64,000 bases of DNA from Azospirillum brasilense (lineage in GTDB: Bacteria > Pseudomonadota > Alphaproteobacteria > Azospirillales > Azospirillaceae). Position 1 is the first letter of the stretch; each line of letters opens with the position of its first letter. The stretch covers positions 691,333 to 755,332 of the forward strand of contig NZ_QOKV01000001.1 in NCBI RefSeq assembly GCF_008365405.1. Direction: 5' to 3'. The notes under the pieces are model-generated. The model was not told the DNA's origin. It searched no databases and was given only the letters and a program-made list of their open reading frames with translations. Both the position numbers and the translations under genes were made by a program. Shown here one piece after another: positions 1 to 8,575 of the stretch.

Positions 1-1103
1 GTGCCGTCCTTGCCGAGCGCGATCTGGCAGGCCTCATGCTTGAAGCGGCCGAGCGCCGTGCGCTTCTTCGGGGTCGAGGTCGGGTCGTAGGGGTCGATTT
101 CGACGATCCAGCCGAAGCGGTTGGACTCGTTCGGCTCCTTGGCGATGTCGAAGCGGTCGTGATGGACGCCCCAGTTGTACCATTCGCCGGGGAAGCCGTA
201 GCGCTTCAGCACCTTGGCGTTCGGGTTGGTGTCCTCAACCTTGCCCCAGAAGTAGCCGTTGAAGTTCTCTTCCGCCGACAGCCAGGTGCCCCAGGGCGTC
301 ATGCCGCCGGAACAGTTGTTCAGCATGCCGCGGACCATCGTGCCGGCCGGGTCGTCGCTGGTCTTCATCAGGGCGTGGCCGGCGGCCGGGCCGGTGATGG
401 CGCAGGCCGTCTCGCCGGTGATGCGGCGGTTGTAGCGGGAATCCGCCACCGTCACCCACTTGCCCTTGACCTTGCGGATCTCGACGACGGTGCCGCCGTG
501 GGCGGCCATCTCGATGTCCACCAGCGCCTTGGTCATGCGGGCGAACTTGTCCTTCTGCTGCTCCACGCCGACGCCGGGGAACATGACCTCCTCGTCGGTG
601 TATTCGTGGTTCACGCAGAGCAGGGCGCGGTCCGGCGACTGCGAGCCGAGCGGCAGCGGGGCGTAGCCGACGAAGTCGTTGTTGTAGCCGAACTGCTTCG
701 ACTGCGCCTCGGCGGTCTGGTTCATCGGGTCGAAGGCCGGCGCGCCGGGGACCACCGGATCGCCCCAGCGGATCAGGATGTCGGCGTTGTAGCCGGCGGC
801 GACGTGATGGTCGGCGTCGACACCGTGCGCCACCTCCTGGAAGGAGAAGCTGGCCTTGGCCGGGCGCGGGGCGCCGGTCACGGCGGCCTCGGCCTCACGC
901 GGCGCGGAGAGCAGGGCGGCCGGGCCGATCAGGGCGCTGACCGCGGCGCCGGTCAGCATGCCGCGCATCAGGTCGCGGCGGCCGAGGCGGGCGTTGATGA
1001 CGTCGCCCATGGTCGGGTTTTCGGACGGGTTGGAGCCGATGTCCTCGCGGCCCTCGAAGGTCAGGTACTTGGTGCCCTTCTGGGGCAGGTCATGCGTGTC
1101 CAT
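1..1103 (-). CDS. PhoX-family (DUF839) protein, 3' end beyond window
   Basis: The gene reads leftwards and runs off the window, so only the first ~367 residues are visible. The start MDTHDLPQKG has a GAGG about 7 bases upstream. Residues 42-47 (RRDLMR) followed by a hydrophobic stretch to about residue 67 form a twin-arginine (Tat) signal, so export in folded form is expected. The mature part contains FGYNNDFVGY, VNHEYTDEE and SAEENFNGYFWG, typical of the PhoX/DUF839 family of calcium- and iron-dependent alkaline phosphatases. Many DUF839 members have no tested activity, so the phosphatase role is family inference. No convincing Pho box was seen upstream. Family call is firm; substrate is unknown. 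Confidence 0.85.
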   Translation of the reverse strand, partial: MDTHDLPQKGTKYLTFEGREDIGSNPSENPTMGDVINARLGRRDLMRGMLTGAAVSALIGPAALLSAPREAEAAVTGAPRPAKASFSFQEVAHGVDADHHVAAGYNADILIRWGDPVVPGAPAFDPMNQTAEAQSKQFGYNNDFVGYAPLPLGSQSPDRALLCVNHEYTDEEVMFPGVGVEQQKDKFARMTKALVDIEMAAHGGTVVEIRKVKGKWVTVADSRYNRRITGETACAITGPAAGHALMKTSDDPAGTMVRGMLNNCSGGMTPWGTWLSAEENFNGYFWGKVEDTNPNAKVLKRYGFPGEWYNWGVHHDRFDIAKEPNESNRFGWIVEIDPYDPTSTPKKRTALGRFKHEACQIALGKDG

Positions 1104-1240
1104 CGGTGTGCCTCGTCTCTTTCCGCAAATTTATTTTGGGGTGGGGCGGGCGCACCTTACCGGCGGCCTGTGACGGTTTCTTTGCACTCCCATGAAGGCG
1201 GAATGAAAACGCACGGTCGGATTTTACGATCCCGCAACGA

Positions 1241-2698
1241 TCAATCGCCGGCTTTCTTGATCTCCTGGAAGGCGGCCAGCGCGCGGTCGCGGGCGGTGCC
1301 GTGGTCGACGACCGGCCGCGGGTAGTCCTTGCCGAGCGTCACCCCCGCCTGCCGCAGCGCCTCGTCCGGGGCCTCCCACGGCTTGTGAATCCAGCGGTTG
1401 GGCAGCGTTTCCAACTCCGGCACATAGCGCCGGACGTAGGCGCCCTCCGGGTCGAACTTCTCGCCCTGGAGGATCGGGTTGAAGACGCGGAAGAAGGGGG
1501 CCGCGTCGGCGCCGCAGCCAGCCACCCATTGCCAGTTGCCGGCGTTGTTGGCGATGTCGGCGTCGACCAGCGTGTCCCAGAACCACGCCTCGCCCTCCTG
1601 CCAGGGGATCAGCAGATCCTTGATGAGGAAGGAGCCGACGATCATCCGCACGCGGTTGTGCATCCAGCCGGTCTGCCAGAGCTGCCGCATTCCGGCGTCC
1701 ACGATGGGGTATCCGGTGTGCCCGCTCTGCCACGCGCGCAAGCCCGCCTTGTCTGTCCGCCAGGGAAAGCGGGCGAAGCGCGCGTCCAGCGGCGTGTCCG
1801 GAATGCCCGGCTCCTCGCGCAGCAGATGGTGGTTGAACTCCCGCCAGCCGAGTTCCCGCAGGAAGGACTCGGCGCCGGCGGCCAGTTCGTGCCGCTGGTC
1901 GGCGGCGTGGCGCGCGGCGTGCCAGACCTGCCGCGGCCCGATCTCCCCGAAGGCGAGGTGCGGCGACAGGACGGAGGTCCCGTCATGGTCCGGGCGGTCG
2001 CGCTCCGCCGGGTAGGCGGCGACGGGGCCATCGAGGAAATCGGCCAGCCGCTCCCGCGCCGCCGCCTCGCCGGGCTCCCAGCGCTCGCGCAGGCCACCGG
2101 CCCAGTCGGGCGTGGTGGGCAGCAGGCCCCAGTCCTTCAGCGACTCGCTGGACACCGGCTTGGCCGGTGGCGTCAGCCTGGCCGGCGCGCGGGTGGGGCG
2201 CGGCGGCTCCGGCATCGACAGCAGCGCCTTCCAGAAAGGCGTGAACACCCGGAAGGGCGTGTCCGACTTGGTGCGGATGGTCCCCGGCTCGTAGAGCAGG
2301 GCGGCGTTGTGGGGATGCACCGTCACCCCGCGCCCGCTCAGCCGCTCGACCACCCGGCGGTCGCGGGCGATGGCGGTGGGGCCGGCGCGGCGGTTGCACA
2401 GCACCGTGTCGGCGCCGGTCTCCTCGGCCAGCGCGGCCAGCACCGCGGCGGGGTCGCCGCTGCGCAGCACCAGGGGTGAGCCGAGCTTGGCCAGCGCCTT
2501 GCCCAGCTGCTCCAGGCTGCCGTGCAGCCACCAGCGGGAGGCGCCGCCGGGAAGCCAGGGATCGTGGGCGTCCTTCTCCCGGATGTAGACCGGGATGACC
2601 GGCGCCCCATCCTCCGCCGCGGCGCTGAGCGCCGGGTTGTCGGCAAGGCGAAGATCGTTGCGGAACCAGACGAGGATGGGGGATTGATCGGTCTTCAT
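1241..2698 (-). CDS. phrB: Deoxyribodipyrimidine photolyase
   Basis: Class I cyclobutane pyrimidine dimer photolyase of 485 residues, the usual length. It uses FADH- and an antenna chromophore to split UV-induced dimers in blue light. The N-terminal Rossmann-like antenna domain starts with ILVWFRNDLRLADNPAL (residues 8-24). The C-terminal FAD-binding domain (about 200-475) carries ELGWREFNHHLL, GYPIVDAGMRQLWQTGWMHN, DADIANNAGNWQWVAG and the FNP motif. The gene is transcribed away from the fasciclin gene; the 269 bases between them presumably hold both promoters, but no clear -35/-10 could be assigned. It stands alone, with no cryptochrome/FeS partner nearby. Confidence 0.95.
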   Translation of the reverse strand: MKTDQSPILVWFRNDLRLADNPALSAAAEDGAPVIPVYIREKDAHDPWLPGGASRWWLHGSLEQLGKALAKLGSPLVLRSGDPAAVLAALAEETGADTVLCNRRAGPTAIARDRRVVERLSGRGVTVHPHNAALLYEPGTIRTKSDTPFRVFTPFWKALLSMPEPPRPTRAPARLTPPAKPVSSESLKDWGLLPTTPDWAGGLRERWEPGEAAARERLADFLDGPVAAYPAERDRPDHDGTSVLSPHLAFGEIGPRQVWHAARHAADQRHELAAGAESFLRELGWREFNHHLLREEPGIPDTPLDARFARFPWRTDKAGLRAWQSGHTGYPIVDAGMRQLWQTGWMHNRVRMIVGSFLIKDLLIPWQEGEAWFWDTLVDADIANNAGNWQWVAGCGADAAPFFRVFNPILQGEKFDPEGAYVRRYVPELETLPNRWIHKPWEAPDEALRQAGVTLGKDYPRPVVDHGTARDRALAAFQEIKKAGD

Positions 2699-2967
2699 CG
2701 GCCAACTTTAAGGACATGGAAAGAAGAACGGGCATGCCAAAACGCCGCAGCCAATGACCACGGTGAATGGCTCTTGCTACGCGGCATCGATTGCTCCGGA
2801 TCACCGCGACGGCAAAAATTTTTCCTGGAGAAATCCTATTGACCGAGGTTTTTGCGCCGCTATTTCCGCCTTCGCTGCCACGACGTGGAGCCGGAGGCAC
2901 GGCGGCCGACGGCACCGGTTCCACGGTCGGGGGAGGAACGTGACGCCATCCAAATGGAGGAAATGAC

Positions 2968-3456
2968 ATGTCCCGCCTGTCGCGGCTGCTGACCGCCGCC
3001 ACCGTCGCCCTGCCGCTGTCCTTCGCCACCGTCGCCGCGAAGGCGGCGGACGTCGTGGACACCGCCGTCGCGGCGGGCCAGTTCAAGACGCTGGTCCAGG
3101 CCGTCCAGGCCGCCGGCCTTGCGGACACGCTGAAGGGCAGCGGCCCCTTCACCGTCTTCGCCCCGACCGACGAAGCCTTCGCCAAGCTTCCCGCCGGCAC
3201 CGTCGAAAATCTTCTGAAACCGGAGAACCGCGAGAAGCTCCGCTCCGTACTCACCTATCATGTGGTGTCCGGCAAGGTGACCTCGGCCGATATCGCCGGC
3301 AAGACGGCATCGCCGAAAACCGTGCAGGGCACCGCCGTGGACATTGACGCGACGAAGGGCGGCGTGATGGTGGACAACGCGAAGGTCGTGAAGCCCGACA
3401 TCATGGCGTCAAACGGCGTCATCCACGTGATCGACACGGTCATGATGCCGAACTGA
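2968..3456 (+). CDS. Secreted fasciclin (FAS1) domain protein
   Basis: A 162-residue protein with a Sec signal peptide (residues 1-26, ending near AAKAA) and one FAS1 domain covering the rest. The conserved FAS1 landmarks [13 protein letters not shown] (about 58-70) and [13 protein letters not shown] (C-terminal end) are both present. Single-FAS1 proteins of this size are common in alphaproteobacteria; they are exported and linked to adhesion or surface interaction, without a defined ligand. The ribosome site GGAGG lies 7 bases before the ATG. It is a single-gene unit, closed by a strong terminator directly downstream. Confidence 0.93.
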   Translation: MSRLSRLLTAATVALPLSFATVAAKAADVVDTAVAAGQFKTLVQAVQAAGLADTLKGSGPFTVFAPTDEAFAKLPAGTVENLLKPENREKLRSVLTYHVVSGKVTSADIAGKTASPKTVQGTAVDIDATKGGVMVDNAKVVKPDIMASNGVIHVIDTVMMPN

Positions 3457-3482
3457 CGTTCTGCTTTTTCATCGAGGTCCCT

Positions 3483-3515
3483 CCTGCCGGACGTCTCACC
3501 GCCGGTTCCGGCAGG
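3483..3515 (+). other. Short hairpin after the fasciclin gene
   Basis: An 8-bp perfect inverted repeat, CCTGCCGG and CCGGCAGG, separated by 17 bases. It sits in the 3' untranslated part between the fasciclin stop and the intrinsic terminator and could protect the mRNA 3' end. Confidence 0.45.
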
Positions 3516-3522
3516 ACCACTC

Positions 3523-3561
3523 GCCCGGAGAGTTCCCCCGACTCTCCGGGCTTTTTCTTTT
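3523..3561 (+). terminator. Rho-independent terminator of the fasciclin gene
   Basis: An 11-bp perfect GC-rich stem (GCCCGGAGAGT / ACTCTCCGGGC) with a 7-base loop, followed immediately by TTTTTCTTTT. This is one of the clearest intrinsic terminators in the window. Confidence 0.92.
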
Positions 3562-4253
3562 CACGCCTTATCCGGGGAGAGGCGGCTGCGCGGGAAGCGG
3601 TGGACCTTGCCGCGGGCCAGCAGATGCACCTCGAAGCGCGCCGCCAGCAGGCCGGACACCGCCGGGTCCAGCACGTTCAGCCCGCCCGCGAAGGCGCCGA
3701 AGGCCGGCAGGATCAGCTTTCCCCCGTCGAAGGCGAAGCAGCGCTCCCGCACCCGCCGGCCCGGCACGACGACGGCGGCCACCGGGTGCAGATGCCCCGA
3801 CACTTCGCCCATGGCGCCAGGCACCGCCTCGTGCCGGAAGGTCAGCGGGCCGAGCGCCAGCTCGTCCAGGATGCGCCCGCCGAACCCCTCCGGCGGTTCC
3901 GGATCGTGGTTGCCGGTGACCCACAGCCAGTCCGCCACCCGCCCGGTCAGGTCGCGTAGCCGCGCCACGTCCCCCTCCTCCATGCGGCTCGCCGCGCGGC
4001 GGTCGTGGAAGCTGTCGCCGAGGCAGATCACCCGCTCCGGCGCCAGCCGCTCCACCAGTTCCGCCAGCCGGCCGAGCGTCGCCCGCGTGTCGTAGGGCGG
4101 CAGCATCCGTCCGCGCGCCGCGAAGGCGGAGCCCTTCTCCAGATGCAGATCGGCGACCACCAGCGTCCGCTCCGCCGGCCAGACCAGCGCGCCGGAGGGA
4201 GCGGGGACCAGCGCGGCGCCCCGCAAGGTCATCGTCGTGTCCATGGTCATCAC
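3561..4253 (-). CDS. pdeM: PdeM-type phosphoesterase of the ligase-associated DNA repair set
   Basis: A 230-residue calcineurin-like metallophosphoesterase. The metal-binding motifs are VVADLHLEKG, CLGDSFHD, VTGNHDPEP and GEVSGHLHPVA. The family name (ligase-associated DNA damage response endonuclease PdeM) comes from its usual linkage to an ATP-dependent DNA ligase, an exonuclease and an Lhr-like helicase. Here its start overlaps the helicase stop by four bases (ATGA), so the two are translationally coupled. A second in-frame Met at residue 4 is an alternative start. The ligase and exonuclease partners are not in the window. Confidence 0.88.
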   Translation of the reverse strand: MMTMDTTMTLRGAALVPAPSGALVWPAERTLVVADLHLEKGSAFAARGRMLPPYDTRATLGRLAELVERLAPERVICLGDSFHDRRAASRMEEGDVARLRDLTGRVADWLWVTGNHDPEPPEGFGGRILDELALGPLTFRHEAVPGAMGEVSGHLHPVAAVVVPGRRVRERCFAFDGGKLILPAFGAFAGGLNVLDPAVSGLLAARFEVHLLARGKVHRFPRSRLSPDKA

Positions 4254-6718
4254 AACGTCAGCCGGCCCTGCTCATCACGGGGCGCATCAAGCTCCGGCAT
4301 CGCCTCGGCCACCAGATCGGCTGCGGCTTGCTCCAGAAGCTCGTCGGTGGCGGAGCCGTCCACCCGTTCCCGCCCGATCTCCAGAATGACCGGCACGGCG
4401 AGGGGGGAGACGCGGTCGAGGTCCTTGTGGGTGATGCGGCCCTTCACCCGCGCCAGGAAGTCCGACAGGCGCCGCACGTCGGTCAGGCCGCCCGCCGCGT
4501 CGGCGCGGGTGGCGCGCAGCAGCACATGGCCGGGGTCGTGTTTGCGCAGCACGTCGTAGATCAGGTCGGAGGAGAAGGTGACCTGCCGCCCCGACTTCTC
4601 CTGCCCAGGATGGCGGCGGTCGATGACCCCGGTGATCAGCGCCACGTTGCGGAAGGTCCGCCGCAGCATCGAGGACTCGTCCATCCAGGCTTCCAGATCG
4701 TCGCCCAGCATGTCCTGGTGGAACAGCCCGTCCATGTCCTTGGGGGTGCGCAGCGACCACACCGCCAGCACATAGTCGGTGGCGACGAAGCCGAGCGGGC
4801 CGCAGCCCATCCGCTCCATCCTCCGGGTCAGCAGCATCCCCAGCGTCTGGTGCGCGTTCCGCCCCTCGAAGGCGTAGACGACGAGGAAGCGCTTGCCCGC
4901 CTTGGGAAAGCTTTCCACCAGCAGCCCGTCGCGCGCCGGCAGGACGGAGCGCCAGCGCTGGAGCCGCAGCCATTCCTGAACGTCCTCCGGCAGGCCGGGC
5001 CATTGCACCGGGTCGGCCAGCATGGCGCGCACCCGGTCGGCCAGCGCCGTGGTCAGCGGCAGCCGCCCGCCGGCGTAGGCCGGGACCTTCGGCTCCCCGG
5101 TGCCGCCCTTGGCGACCTGCGCCTCCATCTCGCGGATGCCGAGGAACTTCAGCAGTTGGCCGGCGAAGACGAAGGTGTCGCCGGGAGTGAGGCCCTGGAT
5201 GAAATGCTCCTCCACCTCCCCCAGCACCGGGCCGCGGCTCAGGCGCACGCGCAGCATGGCCTCCTGCGTGATGGTCCCGACGTTCATGCGGTACTGCCGC
5301 GCCACCGCCGGCCCGGCCACCGCCATGCGCCCGTCCTCGCGCAGTTTCAGGCGGTGGAAGCGCTCGTAATTGCCGAGCGCGTAGCCGCCGGTCGCCACGA
5401 AATCCAGCACGTCGTCGAACTCGTCCCGCGACAGCCCGGCGTAGGGGGCGGCGCAGACCACCTCGTCGTACAGGTCGTCGGGCCGGTAGGGCTCGGCGCA
5501 GGCCATGCCGAGCATGTGCTGGGCCAGCACGTCCAGCCCGCCGGGGCGGGGCCGCTCGCCGTCCAGACTCATCGCCGCCACGGCGTCGAGCGCGGCGCGG
5601 CATTCCAGCACCTCGAACCGGTTGGCGGGGACGAGCAGGGCGCGGCTCGGCTCGTCCAGCCGGTGGTTGGCGCGGCCGATGCGCTGGACCAGCCGGCTCG
5701 CCCCCTTCGGTGCGCCGATCTGCACCACCAGATCGACCGCCGCCCAGTCGATGCCGAGGTCGAGCGACGAGGTCGCCACCACCGCCCGCAGCTTGCCCGC
5801 CGCCATGGCCGCCTCGACCTTGCGCCGCTGCTCCGCCGCCAGCGAGCCGTGATGGAGCGCGATGGGCAGGGTGTCGTCGTTGAGGCGCCAGAGTTCCTGG
5901 AAGACCAGCTCCGCCTGGGCGCGGGTGTTGACGAAGACCAGCGTGGTGCGGTGGGCGCGGATGCGCTGGTACACCTCCTTCAGCGCGTGCATGGCCATGC
6001 GGCCGGACCAGGGCAGCCGTTCGCGCGTCGTCAGGATGTCCACCTCGGCGGACGCGCCGGCCCGGCCGGTGACCAGCCGCACGTCGCCGCCATCCGCGTG
6101 CCCGGTCTTGGACAGCCAGGCGAGCAGCTGCGCCGGCTCCGCCACCGTAGCCGACAGCCCGACCCGCCGGGCCTGCGGCGCCAGCTTCGCCAGCCGCGCC
6201 AGCCCCAGGGCCAGCAGGTCGCCGCGCTTGGTCCCGGCCAAGGCGTGCAGTTCGTCGATGATGACGCAGCGCAGGTGCCGGAAGATCGTCGCCGCGTCGG
6301 CGTAGGCGATCATCAGCGCCAGACTTTCCGGCGTGGTCATCAGGATGTGCGGCGGGTTGGCCCGCTGCCGCCGCCGCTTGGATTCCGGCGTGTCGCCGGT
6401 GCGGGTCTCGGTGCGGATGGGCAGCCGCATCTCGGCGACGGGCTCCTCCAGATTGCGCTGGATGTCCACCGCGAGCGCCTTCAGCGGCGAGATGTAGAGC
6501 GTGTGCAGCCCCTCCCGCGGGCGCTCCGCCAGATCGATCAGCGAGGGCAGGAAGCCGGCCAGCGTCTTGCCGCCGCCGGTCGGCGCGATCAGCAGGGCGC
6601 TGTCTCCGGCGACCGCCGCCTCGACCATGGCGAGCTGGTGCGGGTGCGGCGCCCAGCCCCGCGACCGGAACCAGCCCTGGACGTTGGCGGGGAGGAGGGG
6701 GGAGGGGAGATCGGGCAT
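4250..6718 (-). CDS. Ligase-associated DEXH-box helicase (Lhr-like)
   Basis: Superfamily 2 helicase of about 822 residues. The ATP site is LLIAPTGGGKT, the Walker B is VIIDELHALAGTKRG, and later motifs include LVFVNTRAQAE and QRIGRANHR. The C-terminal half is the Lhr-type winged-helix and DUF-like extension. It belongs to the ligase-associated DNA damage response helicases, thought to unwind or remodel damaged duplex together with PdeM, an exonuclease and a ligase. The start MPDLPSPLLP at 6718 was chosen because it begins just before the helicase core. A longer reading from a TTG at 6838 adds a basic 40-residue lead with no ribosome site. Confidence 0.9.
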   Translation of the reverse strand: MPDLPSPLLPANVQGWFRSRGWAPHPHQLAMVEAAVAGDSALLIAPTGGGKTLAGFLPSLIDLAERPREGLHTLYISPLKALAVDIQRNLEEPVAEMRLPIRTETRTGDTPESKRRRQRANPPHILMTTPESLALMIAYADAATIFRHLRCVIIDELHALAGTKRGDLLALGLARLAKLAPQARRVGLSATVAEPAQLLAWLSKTGHADGGDVRLVTGRAGASAEVDILTTRERLPWSGRMAMHALKEVYQRIRAHRTTLVFVNTRAQAELVFQELWRLNDDTLPIALHHGSLAAEQRRKVEAAMAAGKLRAVVATSSLDLGIDWAAVDLVVQIGAPKGASRLVQRIGRANHRLDEPSRALLVPANRFEVLECRAALDAVAAMSLDGERPRPGGLDVLAQHMLGMACAEPYRPDDLYDEVVCAAPYAGLSRDEFDDVLDFVATGGYALGNYERFHRLKLREDGRMAVAGPAVARQYRMNVGTITQEAMLRVRLSRGPVLGEVEEHFIQGLTPGDTFVFAGQLLKFLGIREMEAQVAKGGTGEPKVPAYAGGRLPLTTALADRVRAMLADPVQWPGLPEDVQEWLRLQRWRSVLPARDGLLVESFPKAGKRFLVVYAFEGRNAHQTLGMLLTRRMERMGCGPLGFVATDYVLAVWSLRTPKDMDGLFHQDMLGDDLEAWMDESSMLRRTFRNVALITGVIDRRHPGQEKSGRQVTFSSDLIYDVLRKHDPGHVLLRATRADAAGGLTDVRRLSDFLARVKGRITHKDLDRVSPLAVPVILEIGRERVDGSATDELLEQAAADLVAEAMPELDAPRDEQGRLTL

Positions 6719-6836
6719 GAAGGACCGGATGGTTCGCTGAGACCGGAAAGAATAGTGTCGCGAATCGAACGGAGCAAGAACGGGAGCCCTTTTGCGTCCC
6801 GTTGACGGCTTTCGGGGCTGTGGTATTTTACGAGGC

Positions 6837-7007
6837 AAGGAGGTGATGCGCCTTCGGTTCCCTGGAGGCGAGACCGGTTACCCGGCCCCGCCCATTGGTT
6901 CCTTAGCTATCGCGGTCCTGGTTGAAGCCAGCTTCCAACTCGATCTTCATCCGGAACCAGAAGCGGCGGAACCACTTCAGGTACTTTTTCAAGCGCATCA
7001 CCTCCTT
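6837..7007. repeat. Inverted repeat of a Shine-Dalgarno plus ATG sequence
   Basis: The 15-mer AAGGAGGTGATGCGC occurs on the plus strand at 6837-6851 and, perfectly inverted, at 6993-7007. Both copies read as a near-ideal ribosome site followed by ATGCGC. A transcript across the region could fold the two copies together around a ~141-base loop that contains a possible 31-codon gene. Function is unknown. Confidence 0.6.
6903..6998 (-). CDS. Possible 31-residue basic peptide
   Basis: A short reading frame upstream of the helicase on the same strand. It begins MRLKKYLKWFRRFWF and ends with TAA; the N-terminal half is rich in Lys, Arg, Trp and Phe, like an amphipathic membrane-active or nucleic-acid-binding helix, and the C-terminal part is acidic (GFNQDRDS). 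AAAGGAGGTG sits directly before it. The distance to the ATG is only two bases, so initiation could be at the TTG codon 3, eight bases from GGAGG. Nothing further identifies it. It might be a leader peptide for the helicase operon 184 bases downstream. Confidence 0.4.
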   Translation of the reverse strand: MRLKKYLKWFRRFWFRMKIELEAGFNQDRDS

Positions 7008-7137
7008 TCGGATGCCGGACGGGTAGTGCCCGTCGGCACGCAACATCCAAAGGAATGCGTGGGCGCGGTCAACCGGGGATGTGGCTCAGTGGGATGGCTG
7101 CGGCACTTGGGCGCGTGGTCGGGGTGCGAGGGCTTGC

Positions 7138-7234
7138 CCCCACACTGACCCTCCCCCGCTCTCGGCGGACCGAAGGTCCGCCTGCCGCGTCAGCGCAAAC
7201 CCTCGGTTTGCGCGAGAGCTTCGCAGGGGAGGGA
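7138..7234. repeat. Palindromic GC-rich intergenic repeat, copy 1
   Basis: Starts with TGACCCTCCCCCGCT and closes with GCAGGGGAGGG. It also holds two inner hairpins, GGCGGACC-GAA-GGTCCGCC and GCGCAAACC-CTC-GGTTTGCGC. It lies directly beyond the stop of the methyltransferase at 7237 and shares its core with the copies near 17.8, 24.3 and 27.0 kb. It probably helps end transcription of the leftward methyltransferase unit. Confidence 0.75.
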
Positions 7235-7236
7235 AA

Positions 7237-8076
7237 TCAGGCGCCGGTGATGATGCGGACGTGGATGGGCAGGGGGATCGTGCCGCCTTGCGCCTGCGCG
7301 TCGAAGCGGCGGGTCACCTCGGCGTCGAGGGCGGCGCGCTGCCCGGCGGTGAGATCGTGCAGGCGGTGGCCGAAGCTCATCTCCAGCGTGGCGCGCCAGA
7401 AGGGTTGGCCCTGGGGGGCCTTGCGGACCGGGGTGATGTCGGTCTCGGTCACCGTGGCGAAGCCGGCGGTGCGCATGGCCTCCGCCAGAAGGCCGGGTGC
7501 GGCGAAGCGAAACAGCGGGTCCAGGCTGCGGTCCTCGCCCAGTTGGGCGGCGACGGCCTCGCCCACCGTGTCGAACAGGGCGTTGCCGGCGCGCGGCCCC
7601 CAGACCATGAAGGCCGCTTGCCCGCCGGGACGCAGCACGCGCCGCAGTTCGGCCAGGGCCGCCGCCACGTCGGGGACGAACATGATGCCGAAGCGGCAGG
7701 TCGCCCGGTCGAAGCTCGCCGCGGCGAAGGGCAGGGCGGTCATGTCGGCGGCGGCGAAGGCCGGGCGCAGCCCGTCGGCGATCCCTGCGGCGCGGCGCCG
7801 GGCGCCGGCCATCATGCCGGGCACGAGGTCGCTGCCCACCACCAGCCCGTCCGGACCTGTTCGCAACGCGGCGCTCAGCGCCGGTTCGCCGGCCCCGGAG
7901 GCGAGGTCCAGCACCCGGTCGCCCGCCGTCACCCCGGCGGCGTCCAGCAGGGGCTGGTTCAGCTTGTCGGCCAGATCGGCCATCGGGTCGGCCCAGCGGT
8001 CCCAGGCGTCGGCGCTGGCGGTCCAGCGGGCGCGCTCGGCGTCGCCGTCGATGGGGCAGGAGGACAAGTCGGGCAT
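7237..8076 (-). CDS. Class I SAM-dependent methyltransferase
   Basis: A 279-residue protein with a UbiE/Methyltransf_11-like fold. The SAM-binding motif I is VLDLASGAGEPALS, followed by GSDLVPGM (motif II), AADMTALPFAAASFD (motif III) and ELRRVLRPGGQ (post-motif III). The substrate cannot be read from the sequence; ubiquinone-type, small-molecule or tailoring methylation are all possible. The ATG at 8076 begins two bases after the stop of the upstream coiled-coil membrane protein, so the pair is an operon. Confidence 0.82.
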   Translation of the reverse strand: MPDLSSCPIDGDAERARWTASADAWDRWADPMADLADKLNQPLLDAAGVTAGDRVLDLASGAGEPALSAALRTGPDGLVVGSDLVPGMMAGARRRAAGIADGLRPAFAAADMTALPFAAASFDRATCRFGIMFVPDVAAALAELRRVLRPGGQAAFMVWGPRAGNALFDTVGEAVAAQLGEDRSLDPLFRFAAPGLLAEAMRTAGFATVTETDITPVRKAPQGQPFWRATLEMSFGHRLHDLTAGQRAALDAEVTRRFDAQAQGGTIPLPIHVRIITGA

Positions 8077-8078
8077 GG

Positions 8079-8405
8079 TCAGTGAAGGAGCCTTGCGGTG
8101 CCGGTGATGCGGGGGGCGGAGTCCGCGTCGCGCAGCCGCTCGTTCAGCGCCGCGACCTCCTCCGCCAGCTTGCGGTTCGCCTCGGTCAGGGATTGGACGC
8201 GCCCCTCGGCGGCCTGCTGTTGGGCGTTCAGGGTGGCGACGGTCTCCGCAAGCTTGCGGATTTGTTGCGATTGGCGGGCGCCGCCCTCGTTGACGCTGCG
8301 GCGGATCGAGCCGACGGCGGCGAGCACGATGACGCTGATCGTCGCGCCCGTCAGAAGGGCGGCGACGGCCAAAGCCCAGATCCAATCCCCCGTTGGCAGT
8401 TCCAT
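8079..8405 (-). CDS. Small membrane protein with coiled coil
   Basis: A 108-residue protein not assigned to a family. One N-terminal transmembrane segment (residues 8-31, WIWALAVAALLTGATISVIV) is followed by a heptad-like helix from about 40 to 95 (IRKLAETVATLNAQQQAAEG, LTEANRKLAEEVAALNERL), which suggests an anchored oligomeric coiled coil. It is the first gene of a two-gene unit with the methyltransferase. No charged catalytic motif is visible. Confidence 0.65.
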   Translation of the reverse strand: MELPTGDWIWALAVAALLTGATISVIVLAAVGSIRRSVNEGGARQSQQIRKLAETVATLNAQQQAAEGRVQSLTEANRKLAEEVAALNERLRDADSAPRITGTARLLH

Positions 8406-8518
8406 GGCCGAAGCCGCCCCTGCGTTGCGTCCGGACCACCGGCGGCGACCCTCCGGTGAACCAATGGTTTCAGCATCCGACGAATTGCCGGGCGGGTCAA
8501 GCCGGGCACCGGAACGGC

Positions 8519-8550
8519 AAAAGGCCCAGCCGTTGCCGGCCGGGCCTTTC
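8519..8550. terminator. Bidirectional terminator
   Basis: AAAGGCCC and GGGCCTTT arms enclose a further GCCG/CGGC pairing. The A-tract and T-tract on either side let it act in both orientations. It lies between the leftward small gene ending at 8576 and the coiled-coil/methyltransferase unit. Confidence 0.8.
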
Positions 8551-8575
8551 GTGAAACGGTGATTGCGCTCTGCGG

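Noticed and set aside
1091..1240. Possible Pho box between the PhoX-family gene and phrB
   Set aside because: CTGTGACGG-type sequence matches only one half-site poorly; no second CTGTCAT repeat at the required spacing.
7075..7097. GGGGATGTGGCTCAGTGGGA, resembling the 5' end of a tRNA
   Set aside because: No matching acceptor strand, anticodon arm or T-arm follows; at most a degraded tRNA fragment.
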